A stretch of 64,000 nucleotides of DNA from Gemmatimonadaceae bacterium (GTDB lineage: Bacteria; Gemmatimonadota; Gemmatimonadetes; Gemmatimonadales; Gemmatimonadaceae). Shown here piece after piece: positions 32,983 through 46,884 of the stretch. Where the stretch lies: NCBI GenBank assembly GCA_025929535.1, contig JAICLZ010000006.1, positions 1 to 64,000 of the forward strand, given 5' to 3'. The number at the start of each line of letters is the position of its first letter. Position 1 is the first letter of the stretch. The notes under the pieces were generated by a model. That model was not told where the DNA came from. It saw only the letters and a program-made list of their open reading frames with translations, and ran no database searches. Made by a program: the position numbers and the translations under genes.

Positions 32983-33884
32983 CCACACCCGAGACAAACG
33001 TCAATGCGCGCGCAGTCCTCGTCACCGGCACGTCGAGCGGCATCGGACGCGCCTGCGCGCTCCTGCTGACGAGGAATGGCTTCACCGTGTTCGCCGGGGT
33101 TCGAAAGCCCACGGATGGCGAAGCGCTGGCGAAAGAGGCCGGCGAGCGAGTCATCCCGCTGCAAATCGATGTGACGGATCACGACGACGTGACCGCAGTG
33201 GCGCGGCTCACTGCGAGCATGCTGCGCGAGCGCGGGCTGTCGCTCTACGCGCTCGTGAACAACGCGGGGATCGGAACATCGGCGCCGCTCGAGTTTCAGC
33301 CGCTCGACGACATCCGGCGAAGCTTCGAGGTGAATGTCCTGGGTCAGATCGCGGTGATGCAGGCGTTTCTGCCGCTCCTGCGTGAGACACGCGGACGGAT
33401 CGTGAACATCTGCTCGATCGGCGACCGCATCGCGATTCCCTTTGGCGGTGCGCTCAATGGCAGCAAAAGCGCGTTCGCGATGATGTCGGAGTCGCTGCGG
33501 CTGGAGCTGCGTCCGTGGGGGATGCACGTCGTCATCATCGACCCCGGCGCGATCACCACGCCGGCCGTCGATAAGACGCTGGGCGATCCGGAGGGAATAC
33601 TGCGCCGCATGTCGCCCGACGCCGAGCGTCTGTACGGAAAGTTCTTTCGCGAATTCATCTCGCGCGCCGGCGAGCGGGAGCGAAACGGCAGCCCACCGGA
33701 TGTGGTTGCGAACGCGGTGCTGAGCGCGTTGCGCGACGAGCACCCAAACCGACGCTACGTGGTGGGAAAGGGCGCGCGCACGCTTGCGACCTTGCCGAAG
33801 GTGCTTCCGGCGTCACTGCTCGATCGCGTGCGCATGAAGATTTTCGGACTGCCTACACGTTTCGGCGCGAACGAGCGGAACTGA
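32979..33884 (+). CDS. SDR-family oxidoreductase with catalytic Tyr replaced
   Basis: A 301-residue short-chain dehydrogenase/reductase. The nucleotide-binding motif TGTSSGIGRA, LVNNAGIG and the Ser-bearing NICSIGDRIA are normal. The YxxxK motif reads LNGSK: the Tyr position is Leu (CTC) while the Lys is kept. SDRs use this Tyr as the acid/base, so activity is doubtful unless another residue substitutes. The C-terminal extension (RYVVGKGARTL, SLLDRVRMKIFGLP) resembles retinol dehydrogenase-like SDRs. It is translationally coupled to the metal-less MBL-fold gene. Confidence 0.85.
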   Translation: MTTPETNVNARAVLVTGTSSGIGRACALLLTRNGFTVFAGVRKPTDGEALAKEAGERVIPLQIDVTDHDDVTAVARLTASMLRERGLSLYALVNNAGIGTSAPLEFQPLDDIRRSFEVNVLGQIAVMQAFLPLLRETRGRIVNICSIGDRIAIPFGGALNGSKSAFAMMSESLRLELRPWGMHVVIIDPGAITTPAVDKTLGDPEGILRRMSPDAERLYGKFFREFISRAGERERNGSPPDVVANAVLSALRDEHPNRRYVVGKGARTLATLPKVLPASLLDRVRMKIFGLPTRFGANERN

Positions 33885-33899
33885 TCGCGCGGAGCGGTG

Positions 33900-34226
33900 C
33901 TACGAGATCGAGATGGCGATCGCCTCGACGGGCGCGGGCTCCGGCGGAAGCAGCGCCGCGATGCGCTCGAGCGCCTGCTCCGAGAGCTCGCGATCGCCAG
34001 GTGCACCTTCGGTGGCGGCGACCTGCCGCTTGAGCGCCTCGTACATCTCGCGCGTGAATCCATACGGGTAATCGTGCATCAGCACGATCGCCAGCGCCCG
34101 GTAGCGCTTGAGATGGCGGAGCCGCGTGATGAGCGACTCCACCTCGTCCGCCGAGTGATTGCGGCCCGCGCGTTCCAGAACCGCCCATTCCTGCTTGGTG
34201 AGCGCGGGAGGAAGTACTTCGCCCAT
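33900..34226 (-). CDS. Small hypothetical protein (108 aa)
   Basis: A 108-residue soluble, mostly helical protein; the family was not recognised. Visible are ALTKQEWAVLERAGRNHSADEVESLITRLRHLKRYRALAIVLMHDYPYGFTREM in its first half and a Pro/Ala-rich end. It starts 2 bases after the stop of the upstream small gene, so the two form a tight pair. The codon pattern matches neighbouring genes and supports a real coding sequence. Confidence 0.7.
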   Translation of the reverse strand: MGEVLPPALTKQEWAVLERAGRNHSADEVESLITRLRHLKRYRALAIVLMHDYPYGFTREMYEALKRQVAATEGAPGDRELSEQALERIAALLPPEPAPVEAIAISIS

Positions 34227-34228
34227 GC

Positions 34229-34540
34229 TCAACCTTCGCTGTCTGCGGCGGTTGGTTCGGCGGCCGGCGCGGCCGGAACCGTCGCGGCCGCCGGACGCTG
34301 ACGCTGCCATGATGTCGTGCGCGGACGCGCGCGCCCCGCGAGAAGCTCCTCGTGGTAGGCCAGGATGCGGCTCTGCACGTTGGCCTTCGTGTCCGAGGGC
34401 TCGGCGCGGAAGGGCGCGTAGCGGTTGCGGGTGTCGTTGGACACAGTGAACCACCACCAGTCCTGCGGATGCGCCACGGACTGCTTTTCGACGAAACAGC
34501 TGAACGTACGGCCGGCGTCTTCGAACTCGAATTCCTTCAC
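34229..34540 (-). CDS. Small hypothetical protein (103 aa)
   Basis: A 103-residue protein from GTG 34540, chosen because AGGAG lies 6 bases before it; an ATG at 34567 would bury that site in coding sequence. The N-terminal half (FEFEDAGRTFSCFVEKQSVAHPQDWWWFTVS) is compact and aromatic; the C-terminus is a Pro/Ala-rich tail (AAATVPAAPAAEPTAADS) likely to be disordered. No family recognised. A palindrome CTGTATACAG (34550-34559) lies directly before the ribosome-binding site. Confidence 0.7.
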   Translation of the reverse strand: MKEFEFEDAGRTFSCFVEKQSVAHPQDWWWFTVSNDTRNRYAPFRAEPSDTKANVQSRILAYHEELLAGRARPRTTSWQRQRPAAATVPAAPAAEPTAADSEG

Positions 34541-34615
34541 ACGCGTCTCCTGTATACAGTCACGCAATCTAACCGGTTTCTCACCCTCGTGGGGCTCGTG
34601 AGAGCGTGACTTTCA

Positions 34616-36292
<1,677 letters not shown>

Positions 36293-36368
36293 GCAGGGCG
36301 GCTGGGGGAATTGCGCACCCCCAATATGCTACGGCCGCCCCTGGTGCGCGAAAAGACGTTCCCCGCCG

Positions 36369-36782
36369 CTATTTGACCGTAACGGTCCCCGATTCGACGG
36401 TTCGGCCGTGGACGGTGCAGAAGAACGAGAAGCTTCCGGCACGCGGGAAGCGTACGGTGTACGTGCCAACGGACTGGATCGTGGAGGCCGCGATCGTGCC
36501 GTCGTCGAATGTCACGCCGTGAGCGTTGTTTCCCGTCCAGACCCAGGTGACGGTGCCACCGGGGGCCACGAGAACCGAGGTGGGGTTGTAGCCATTGTCG
36601 AAGATGATGACGGAGGCCGTATCCAGAGCGCCGGCGCTGTCCGCGCCGCCTCCGCCCCCGCCGCCGCCGGTGCCCCCAACCGTGGTTGTACCCCTTCCAA
36701 AGGGGTCCAGCGATGACTCATCAAAACATCCGACCGCCACGATCGTTGCTAGCGCGAGAAATGCGAAAAGGATACGGCGCAT
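36369..36782 (-). CDS. Cupredoxin (plastocyanin-like) lipoprotein with Gly-rich linker
   Basis: A 137-residue exported protein. The N-terminus ends in a lipobox (TIVAVGC), followed by a run of eight Gly residues. The cupredoxin domain carries the type 1 copper ligands NAHGVTF (His) and FFCTVHG (Cys, His); the axial position four residues after the second His is Val instead of the usual Met. Such proteins carry electrons between redox partners outside the cytoplasm; loss of the Met would raise the redox potential, as in some laccases. No partner is adjacent. Confidence 0.85.
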   Translation of the reverse strand: MRRILFAFLALATIVAVGCFDESSLDPFGRGTTTVGGTGGGGGGGGADSAGALDTASVIIFDNGYNPTSVLVAPGGTVTWVWTGNNAHGVTFDDGTIAASTIQSVGTYTVRFPRAGSFSFFCTVHGRTVESGTVTVK

Positions 36783-36846
36783 GTAAATCTCCTCGCGGGT
36801 ACCGCCGCGAACGCGGACGTAAGCAAAAAAAGGGGCCCAGCCGGCC

Positions 36847-36876
36847 TTGACCTACCCCCCGTCGGGAGGCTACTAA
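36847..36876 (+). promoter_or_regulatory. Possible promoter of the sigma factor gene
   Basis: TTGACC at 36847-36852 and TACTAA at 36871-36876 are separated by 18 bases in the 273-base gap before the sigma-70 gene. The match is partial and the leader would be about 170 bases. Confidence 0.25.
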
Positions 36877-37055
36877 GTCGTTGTCTGAGAAAGGACGAAC
36901 GGAAGTGCCGTCGGAAACGTATATTCGGCGGGAATGGACGAAACTTTGGGCGCCTGTCCGGTGTTAGGATAACAGCGATCCTTCCTTATTCTACAAGCAA
37001 TTCGCGCCTGGCAGCGAGCACTCGAGCTCGCCAGGACAGGGAGAGTTCTTTGACT

Positions 37056-37991
37056 ATGGCAACAGCACCCCGCACACGTTCTCGTCGTCGCTCGGCCACC
37101 CCGGCGGCGATCTCGGGTGCGCTTCGTGACGCTGATCTCATTGATCTGTATATCGCGGAAACCGGCCGCATGCCGGTGCTCGCGGCGGAAGACCAGAAGC
37201 AGCTCGCCCGCGTGATGCGCGACGAGAAGCGGAGTCGCGCCGAGCGCGAAGCCGCGCGCGAGAAGTTGATCGAAGCGAATCTTCGATTCGCGTTTTCAGT
37301 GGCGAAGAAGTACCAGAATCGCGGCCTCGATCTCGAGGACCTGATCAGTGAAGCGAACGCTGGTCTCGTTCGCGCGGCCGACAAGTACGATCCGAACGTC
37401 GGCGTGAACTTCATCAGCTACGCGGTGTGGTGGATTCGTCAGGCGGTGTTCGCGGCGATCGCGACGCACGGCCGCGCGATTCGACTGCCGCTGAACCGCA
37501 CCGGTGATCTCACGCGCGTGACGCGTGCCCAGGCGGCGCTCCGTGACGCGCTGCGACGCGAGCCCACGCCAGACGAGATCGGCAAGGTTGCGCAGCTCGC
37601 CCCGGATGTCGTTCAGAGCCTGCTCGGCGTCGTGACGCCGGAGCGGTCGCTGGACGAGCCGCTCGGTGGCGCGCGCGGTGAGCGTGATGGACAGACGCTC
37701 GCGAGCGTGGTCGCGTCCGAGGCGTCGGGCGAGGGCTACGATGCACTTTCGAGCGCGGAGGACGAATCGCGCCGCGCGGCGCTGTACCGCGCGCTCGAGC
37801 AGCTGCCGCCGCGTGATCGCCGCATTCTCGTGATGTACTACGGCCTCGAAGATGAGCCGATGACGCTGGACCAGATCTCGAAGCTCTTCGGCGTCACGCG
37901 CGAGCGTGTGCGTCAGCTTCGCGACCGCGCGCTCAAGTCGCTCCGCGCGCACGATGCGGCGGCGACGCTGCACGACGAGTGGGCGGCGTAA
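37056..37991 (+). CDS. Sigma-70 family RNA polymerase sigma factor (group 1/2-like, short)
   Basis: A 311-residue sigma factor. Region 1.2 (DLIDLYIAETGRMPVL), region 2 (ANLRFAFSVAKKYQNRGLDLEDLISEANAGLVRAADKYDPNVGVNFISYAVWWIRQ read in pieces), region 3 and region 4 (PRDRRILVMYYGL, DQISKLFGVTRERVRQLRDRAL) are all present, unlike ECF factors. Region 1.1 is missing, as in RpoS or group 2 factors. ATG 37056 is annotated, but TTG 37050 has better spacing from GGGAGAG. A strong terminator follows, so it is monocistronic. Confidence 0.92.
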   Translation: MATAPRTRSRRRSATPAAISGALRDADLIDLYIAETGRMPVLAAEDQKQLARVMRDEKRSRAEREAAREKLIEANLRFAFSVAKKYQNRGLDLEDLISEANAGLVRAADKYDPNVGVNFISYAVWWIRQAVFAAIATHGRAIRLPLNRTGDLTRVTRAQAALRDALRREPTPDEIGKVAQLAPDVVQSLLGVVTPERSLDEPLGGARGERDGQTLASVVASEASGEGYDALSSAEDESRRAALYRALEQLPPRDRRILVMYYGLEDEPMTLDQISKLFGVTRERVRQLRDRALKSLRAHDAAATLHDEWAA

Positions 37992-38014
37992 GCTGAGCGA
38001 TTAGCCAAGCAGCG

Positions 38015-38061
38015 CACGCCCCCGATGGCCCGATGATTGGCCATCGGGGGCGTGTCGTTTT
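38015..38061 (+). terminator. Rho-independent terminator of the sigma factor gene
   Basis: A perfect 16-bp stem (38015-38030 with 38039-38054) with an 8-base loop is followed by TCGTTTT. It begins 24 bases after the sigma factor stop codon. This is the clearest intrinsic terminator in the window. Confidence 0.88.
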
Positions 38062-38182
38062 GGTACCGTCTGTAGTCACAGTTGCTCTTGCGTGGAGAGA
38101 GAAGTCCCTGCAGTTGCTTCAGTTGCCTGCCAAAGAAATACCTCTTTCCACGCGCACAGACCCACCGCCGCGCACCGACGCG

Positions 38183-38329
38183 ATCCGTTTTCTCGTCCGT
38201 TCGATCCGTTCAATCCGTATTTCCAAAAATCGTTGATGTCTGAATCGTGCGCGCTTGCCCAGAACGGCAACAGCCACTCGGGCTGGCTCATACATTTTTG
38301 AGATACGGATGAAAAACGGATTAACGGAT
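38183..38329. repeat. ATCCGT repeat cluster arranged as an inverted repeat
   Basis: On the left, ATCCGT (or GTCCGT) units start at 38183, 38195, 38204 and 38213; on the right the complement ACGGAT occurs at 38305, 38316 and 38324. The arms are about 90 bases apart, and the units are spaced 8-12 bases. The region between is locally poorer in G+C than the rest of the window. It sits in the 421-base gap 38062-38482, in which I found no convincing gene, and could form an imperfect hairpin upstream of the aspartokinase gene. Confidence 0.55.
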
Positions 38330-38482
38330 TGTACGAAAAAGGCAAACCCCAGCAGAAACTAACAGCCCCGGGGTGCAGAGCGTCCTGCCCGCGCACCGGT
38401 TCGATAAGCTTCATTGGTTTGATTGGTGCTCAGCGCAGTTGGTACTTCTTGCCCGATACCTTCGGTGTTGCGACATTCCCGA

Positions 38483-42168
<3,686 letters not shown>

Positions 42169-42214
42169 TCAGGCGCCAGCGCTCAGCATGCACTTGAAAG
42201 ATCGAGGAGGTTTT

Positions 42215-42706
42215 ATGTCAAAGGCAAAGCGAGCGGTACCGGAAGGTCTCCACACCGTGACGCCGATGCTCACGCTGGACGACAGCTCACGAGCGATCGC
42301 ATGGTACGTGAAGGCGCTGGGAGCGGAAGAGCTCGCGCGCTCCGCCGGACCGGACGGAAAGATCGTTTATGCGGAAATTCGCATCGGCAACTCCCACGTG
42401 ATGCTGCATGACGCGATGATGGACGCAAAGGCGCCTCGCGCGATGGGCGGATCGCCGATCTCGCTGTGGATTTACGTGGAGGATGCCGACAGCCTGTACA
42501 AGCGCGCTACGACCGCGGGGGCGCGCGTCGCGGACGGGCCGATGGGAAAGATGATGGACCAGTTCTGGGGCGACCGCTGCGGGACGATCATCGATCCGGA
42601 GGGCTACAACTGGACCATTGCCACCCGGAAGGAGGATTTGGCGCCCGAGGAGATGCGGCAACGCATGAACGAGTGGATGAGTCAACAGGCGGGACAGCCA
42701 GCTTAG
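42215..42706 (+). CDS. VOC-superfamily (glyoxalase/PhnB-like) protein
   Basis: A 163-residue cytoplasmic protein with an excellent ribosome-binding site (GAGGAGG, 42204-42210, 4 bases before ATG). Two beta-alpha-beta-beta-beta modules are visible: TVTPMLTLDDSSRAIAWYVKALGAEE ... GNSHVMLHD, and SLWIYVEDADSLYKRATTAGAR ... DRCGTIIDPEGYNW. The layout matches YdcJ/PhnB-like VOC proteins of unknown substrate. It overlaps the convergent GNAT gene by 4 bases. Confidence 0.88.
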   Translation: MSKAKRAVPEGLHTVTPMLTLDDSSRAIAWYVKALGAEELARSAGPDGKIVYAEIRIGNSHVMLHDAMMDAKAPRAMGGSPISLWIYVEDADSLYKRATTAGARVADGPMGKMMDQFWGDRCGTIIDPEGYNWTIATRKEDLAPEEMRQRMNEWMSQQAGQPA

Positions 42707-43203
42707 GGCTCAGTCGCGCCGCACCGGAGCGCGAGACTCATGTGCGTGAACTCCTCATCGGACACGAAGTCGAGCGACTGGTAGAGGCGAAGTGCGGGCG
42801 CGTTGGTGACTTGCGTCGACAGATGAATTCGAAGTGCGCCGACGCGCTCGCCCTGCCGGACGGTTTCCTCGATCAGCGAGCGCGCAACGCTGGAGCGACG
42901 CCACGAAGGGAGAACGAAGAGATCGTTGAGAATCATGATCGGGCCGAGCGAAACCGAGGAGAACGAGGGATAGAGCTGCGCGAAACCGATGGCGCCCGTC
43001 GAATCCGATTCGCGCGGCAGCGATCGAGCGAACAGAACGACGGACTGGGCGCGCTCCAGCCGCGCAGCAATGAAGGCGCGCGCGGCGGCCAGATCCGGCA
43101 CGGCGCCGTAGAACTGGCGGTAGGCATCGAAGAGCGGGGCGATGGAGTCCGCATCCTCCACGCGTGCGCGCTCGATCACGAAGCGGAGCGATTCCGCCGT
43201 CAT
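42703..43203 (-). CDS. GNAT family N-acetyltransferase
   Basis: A 166-residue acetyltransferase. The acetyl-CoA segment is LNDLFVLPSWRRSSVARSLIEE followed by QVTNAPALRLYQSLDFV, typical of the family C-terminal half. Substrate unknown. Its ATG overlaps the stop of the DinB gene (ATGA at 43200-43203), so the two are cotranscribed. Confidence 0.88.
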   Translation of the reverse strand: MTAESLRFVIERARVEDADSIAPLFDAYRQFYGAVPDLAAARAFIAARLERAQSVVLFARSLPRESDSTGAIGFAQLYPSFSSVSLGPIMILNDLFVLPSWRRSSVARSLIEETVRQGERVGALRIHLSTQVTNAPALRLYQSLDFVSDEEFTHMSLALRCGATEP

Positions 43204-43736
43204 CGGATGGTCGGCACGTCGTAGCGTTCGGCGAGCACCTGCAGGTGATGCTGCGTGTGGCCCACGATGATGTGAGCGATCGCGCGCACACTGAGATCGT
43301 TTCCGCCCGCCACGCCGGCCCGGGTCCAGGCGCCCGCGGGGAGGGAGGCGAAGAAGTGGATCGTGCTCTCGCGCAGCGCGCCAAGCTCGTCGCGCAAGTC
43401 GGAGAGCGGCCGGGCATCGGAGCCTGCCGCGGCTGCGTAGTCGTTCTGATCGAAGCTCGAGAGCGGAGCGGTATCGCCTCGCGCGATGCAGAGGGCGCGA
43501 TAGACGAAGACGCGCTCGACATCGATCAGATGGCCGAGCATCTCGCGGATGCTCCATTTGCCCGCTTCGGGGCGATGCGCGCCGCGCGCGTCATCGAGAG
43601 TCGCGATGGTCGCGCCGAGCGTTGCCGCGTTGTCGCGCAGCTGCGCGACGATGTCGCCGTCCGGCACGCGGTCTACGTAGCGCGCGAAGTAGGGTGAGTA
43701 CTCGGTCGTTGCAGGCCGGTCAGTCGCCATTGCCAT
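43200..43736 (-). CDS. DinB-superfamily protein
   Basis: A 178-residue helical-bundle protein. The DinB metal site is recognisable: a first His in MLGHLIDVER and the later pair in IIVGHTQHHLQVL. DinB-like proteins act in thiol transfer (bacillithiol, mycothiol) or have unknown roles. ATG 43736 is taken, with 43730 as an alternative; GGAG is 11 bases upstream. First gene of a two-gene unit with the GNAT gene. Confidence 0.85.
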   Translation of the reverse strand: MAMATDRPATTEYSPYFARYVDRVPDGDIVAQLRDNAATLGATIATLDDARGAHRPEAGKWSIREMLGHLIDVERVFVYRALCIARGDTAPLSSFDQNDYAAAAGSDARPLSDLRDELGALRESTIHFFASLPAGAWTRAGVAGGNDLSVRAIAHIIVGHTQHHLQVLAERYDVPTIR

Positions 43737-43900
43737 GAGCTCGTGAGCTCCGGAGCACAAAGGTTTTGAGAGTCGCAGTGGTCGGATTGAACTCTAGGCA
43801 CGGCCCGGACGGGTCACCATAGCCGGTTGTCGCATCATGTCGGGGACCGTTCAGGATGGCGGCTCTGGCGTGATTCGGCGTTTCATCCCACTTTCTGCGC

Positions 43901-46501
43901 ATGTCCGACACTCCCGACATCTCCACTGCGCTCGGCGACCGCTACGTCATCGAGCGCGAGATCGGCGCCGGCGGCATGGCCGTCGTCTATCTCGCCCGCG
44001 ACAGGAAGCTCGATCGCGATGTCGCGCTCAAGGTGCTGCGCCCCGAGCTGGGCGCGGTGCTCGGATCCGAGCGCTTCCTCACCGAGATCAAGATCTCCGC
44101 GCGACTCGATCATCCGCACATCCTCACGCTCATCGATTCGGGCGAGGCGGACGGTCTGTTGTACTACGTGCTGCCGTTCGTGCGCGGCGAGTCGTTGCGC
44201 TCGAAGCTCGACCGCGAGCGGCAGCTGGGCATCGACGAGGCGCTCACGATCACGAAGCAGGTGGCCAGCGCGCTCGATTACGCGCACCGCCAGGGGCTCG
44301 TGCACCGCGACATCAAACCAGAGAACATCCTGATCCAGGAAGGCGAGGCGATGCTGACGGACTTCGGCATCGCGCTCGCAGTGAAGGAGGCCGGCGGAAA
44401 CCGGCTCACGCAAACGGGATTGTCGCTCGGCACACCGCAGTACATGAGCCCGGAGCAGGCCACCGGCGACCGCGGCATCGATGCGCGCAGCGACGTGTAC
44501 TCGCTCGCGTCCGTGCTGTACGAGATGCTCGCGGGCGAGCCGCCGGTCACGGGTGCGAGCGCGCAGTCGATGATCGCGAAGCTCATGACCGAGAAGCCGA
44601 CGCATCTGCGTGTGCTGCGCGACACCGTGCCGCCGGGCATCGATGATGCCGTCGCGAAGGCGCTCGCCAAGACGCCGGCGGACCGGTTCGCGACCGCGGG
44701 TGAGTTCTCGCGCGCGCTCGAGGTCAAGAGCCGAAGAGAGACTCCGGCATCGGCGCCCGCAGTGTCGGCAGGCTCGCGCGGCCGCGTCGCGATCATCGCG
44801 GGCGTCGTTGCTCTCGTGGCCGTCGCCGCCGGTGGGGTCTACGCCTACCGCGGCCGCTCGGCCCCGCGCGCGAGCGTCGCGGCGCTCGGACCGCGCACGC
44901 AGCTCACGACCTCGGGCGCGGTGCTCGTGCCTTCGATTTCGCCGGACGGCAAACAGCTCGCGTACATCACGAAGCACTGCGATTCGGGCAGCTGCAAGTA
45001 TTCCGTGATCGAGCAGGATGTGGGTGGCAGCACTACACGCATCGTCCTCGATGGCGCGACATCCGGCTATGGTCTCGAGTGGAGCCCTGATCGACGCAAT
45101 CTCATCTTCAACGGTACGCTCAACAACAAGGTCGGCTCGTACGTGTTGTCCGCGCTCGGCGGATCTCCGCACTATCTCACGGCCGGTGTCGCGACGTTCT
45201 ACGCGGGCGGAGACTCGCTGCTGATCGGGCCGCCTTTTCACGCCGATTCCGTGTACTGGATCGGTGTGGCGTCGCTCGACGGCATCGTGCGCGACAGCAT
45301 CAAGCTCCGTGGTCCGGGAGAGGGAGTGGGCGCACTGTCCTCGATGCCCGGTGCGGGCTGGATCCTCACCCTGGTGCTGCAATCCCCTCACGGGCTTTGG
45401 CAGGTGATCGACCGTTCTGGCAAGGTCGCCGACCACGTGGTCAATGCGTGCACGTGCGGCGGAATCGCGGCGCGCGATGCGGTCTGGCTATCGAGAGCGG
45501 GTGACGGAGTAGGTGAATCGATCGTGCGTATCGCGCTCGATCCGCTCACCGGCAAGCTCTCGGCGCGCCAGGACACGATGGTGACCGCGCTCTTCACCAA
45601 TTTCTCGATCACCGCCGACGGTGCGGGGATGGTGATGGACGAGGGCACCTACGATTTCAGCATCTGGAATCTGGACATGGCCAGCGTGCTGAGAGGCTCC
45701 TACCCGGCCGAGCGGCGCGTGGCGAATGCCTCGAGTCCGGTGAACGCGACCGTCTCACCCGATGGATCGCGCCTTCTCGTTCGCCGGGAGACGCCCATCG
45801 GCAACGGCCATCTGGAGGCACGGTTCTCGGTCATGCCCTTCGGCGGCGGCACCGAGACGGCGCTCGGCATCGCGGGCAAGCCGGTTTTTGCAAACTGGGC
45901 GGACTCCGTGTCCGTGGCAGTCGGCCGCCAAACGTCGTCGGGACTGCGCCTGTCGGTGATCGATGTCCGCACCAATGTCGTGCGGAACGAGATGGACCTT
46001 CCGGATTCCGTGGTCAGCTCGGCAGCAGCACTGCCGGATGGATGGGTATGGGTGCCGTCATCCGGTGGCAAGATCATGGTGAGGCGCGCCGGAAAGACTC
46101 GCGAATATTCGAAGCCTGCATGGTACGCGTTCATCTATGTAGCCCTTCCGGACCCGTCGGGTCATCGACTCTTCTACATGGGCGGTGACAAGCTCACTAC
46201 CGACTCTCTGGGTGTCGGGACGCTCTCGCTGGATGATGGCTCGACGACGCAGTGGGCGTCCATGTTTGCTGAAGTTGGCCGCATCACGCCACTCGTCGAC
46301 GGCGGGGTGATGCTCAGCGCATCGCGCACACAGGGCTCGCTCAGCTTCTACAAGCTCACCGGCCCCGGGCAGATGCAGTCACTCGGCGACTCGCCGCGTC
46401 CAATGCGAACAATCAGCATCTCGCAGGACGCGAAGGTCGCGAGCGTGTTGCAGCGCGATTATCGCGCGGATGCCTGGATCAGCAAAGTGGTGTTGCGCTA
46501 G
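43901..46501 (+). CDS. Ser/Thr protein kinase fused to a TolB/WD40-like beta-propeller
   Basis: An 866-residue transmembrane kinase. The kinase domain (residues ~15-280) shows GAGGMAVVYLARD, ALKVL, HRDIKPEN, TDFGIA and YMSPEQ. One membrane span follows (VAIIAGVVALVAVAAGGVYAY, about 288-310). The outer part has propeller-type repeats (SISPDGKQLAYITKH, LEWSPDRRNLIFNG, ATVSPDGSRLLVR). This kinase-propeller architecture is frequent in soil bacteria of the suggested phylum; the propeller probably senses an extracytoplasmic ligand. Paired cysteines (CDSGSC, ACTCGG) may form disulfides. Confidence 0.92.
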   Translation: MSDTPDISTALGDRYVIEREIGAGGMAVVYLARDRKLDRDVALKVLRPELGAVLGSERFLTEIKISARLDHPHILTLIDSGEADGLLYYVLPFVRGESLRSKLDRERQLGIDEALTITKQVASALDYAHRQGLVHRDIKPENILIQEGEAMLTDFGIALAVKEAGGNRLTQTGLSLGTPQYMSPEQATGDRGIDARSDVYSLASVLYEMLAGEPPVTGASAQSMIAKLMTEKPTHLRVLRDTVPPGIDDAVAKALAKTPADRFATAGEFSRALEVKSRRETPASAPAVSAGSRGRVAIIAGVVALVAVAAGGVYAYRGRSAPRASVAALGPRTQLTTSGAVLVPSISPDGKQLAYITKHCDSGSCKYSVIEQDVGGSTTRIVLDGATSGYGLEWSPDRRNLIFNGTLNNKVGSYVLSALGGSPHYLTAGVATFYAGGDSLLIGPPFHADSVYWIGVASLDGIVRDSIKLRGPGEGVGALSSMPGAGWILTLVLQSPHGLWQVIDRSGKVADHVVNACTCGGIAARDAVWLSRAGDGVGESIVRIALDPLTGKLSARQDTMVTALFTNFSITADGAGMVMDEGTYDFSIWNLDMASVLRGSYPAERRVANASSPVNATVSPDGSRLLVRRETPIGNGHLEARFSVMPFGGGTETALGIAGKPVFANWADSVSVAVGRQTSSGLRLSVIDVRTNVVRNEMDLPDSVVSSAAALPDGWVWVPSSGGKIMVRRAGKTREYSKPAWYAFIYVALPDPSGHRLFYMGGDKLTTDSLGVGTLSLDDGSTTQWASMFAEVGRITPLVDGGVMLSASRTQGSLSFYKLTGPGQMQSLGDSPRPMRTISISQDAKVASVLQRDYRADAWISKVVLR

Positions 46502-46884
46502 CCACTTCCCCCGTACTGCGCTACATGTGCTCCGCCGGCGCGGTGAGGTTCACGAGCAGCCCCGCGCTCCACAGCGCGATCGTCGAGCATGGCGATCACC
46601 GTCATCACCTCTTCCACGATCGAGGCTGGACGGCCGGTGAGCGCGGCGCCGAGCGCGAGATGCTTCTCGGCCATCAGCGAGTTGATCGACATCGCCAGCG
46701 CGAACAGGCGGAGCAGCGCTCCGATGCAGCCGATGTGCGCGGCGGTGCGTGCGGTCCGACTCGGGGAGCAGGCTGCAGCGGAAATCAACATGGTGCTCGG
46801 AATCTCCTGATGAGGAAGAGGGCCAGCGCGCGTTCGCGGTGCGCTCATTGCAATACGAGATCGAGACCGTCCCGGAGAGCGTCG
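46502..46884. other. 383-base gap with a possible decayed small membrane-protein gene
   Basis: Between the kinase-propeller and the XoxJ-like gene. The only plausible coding content is on the minus strand (see the entry at 46524-46793). No promoter-like palindrome or RNA structure was seen on the plus strand. Confidence 0.4.
46524..46793 (-). pseudogene. Possible small membrane protein, apparently frameshifted
   Basis: From ATG 46793 the minus strand reads about 70 plausible residues with a hydrophobic stretch (IGCIGALLRLFALAMSINSLMAEK, ALGAALTGRPASIVEEVMTVIAML). In this frame the end looks unnatural (ERGAAREPHRAGGAH), but a one-base shift near 46570-46580 gives ALWSAGLLVNLTAPAEHM and a stop at 46524, which reads like a natural membrane-protein end. 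I infer a frameshift by mutation or sequencing error. No family recognised; the alternative is that none of it is coding. Confidence 0.35.

Noticed and set aside
34550-34559. Perfect palindrome CTGTATACAG before a small gene
   Set aside because: The outer bases differ (CTG..CAG, not TGG..CCA) and there is no tandem box, so it is not counted in the regulon; it may be a separate site.
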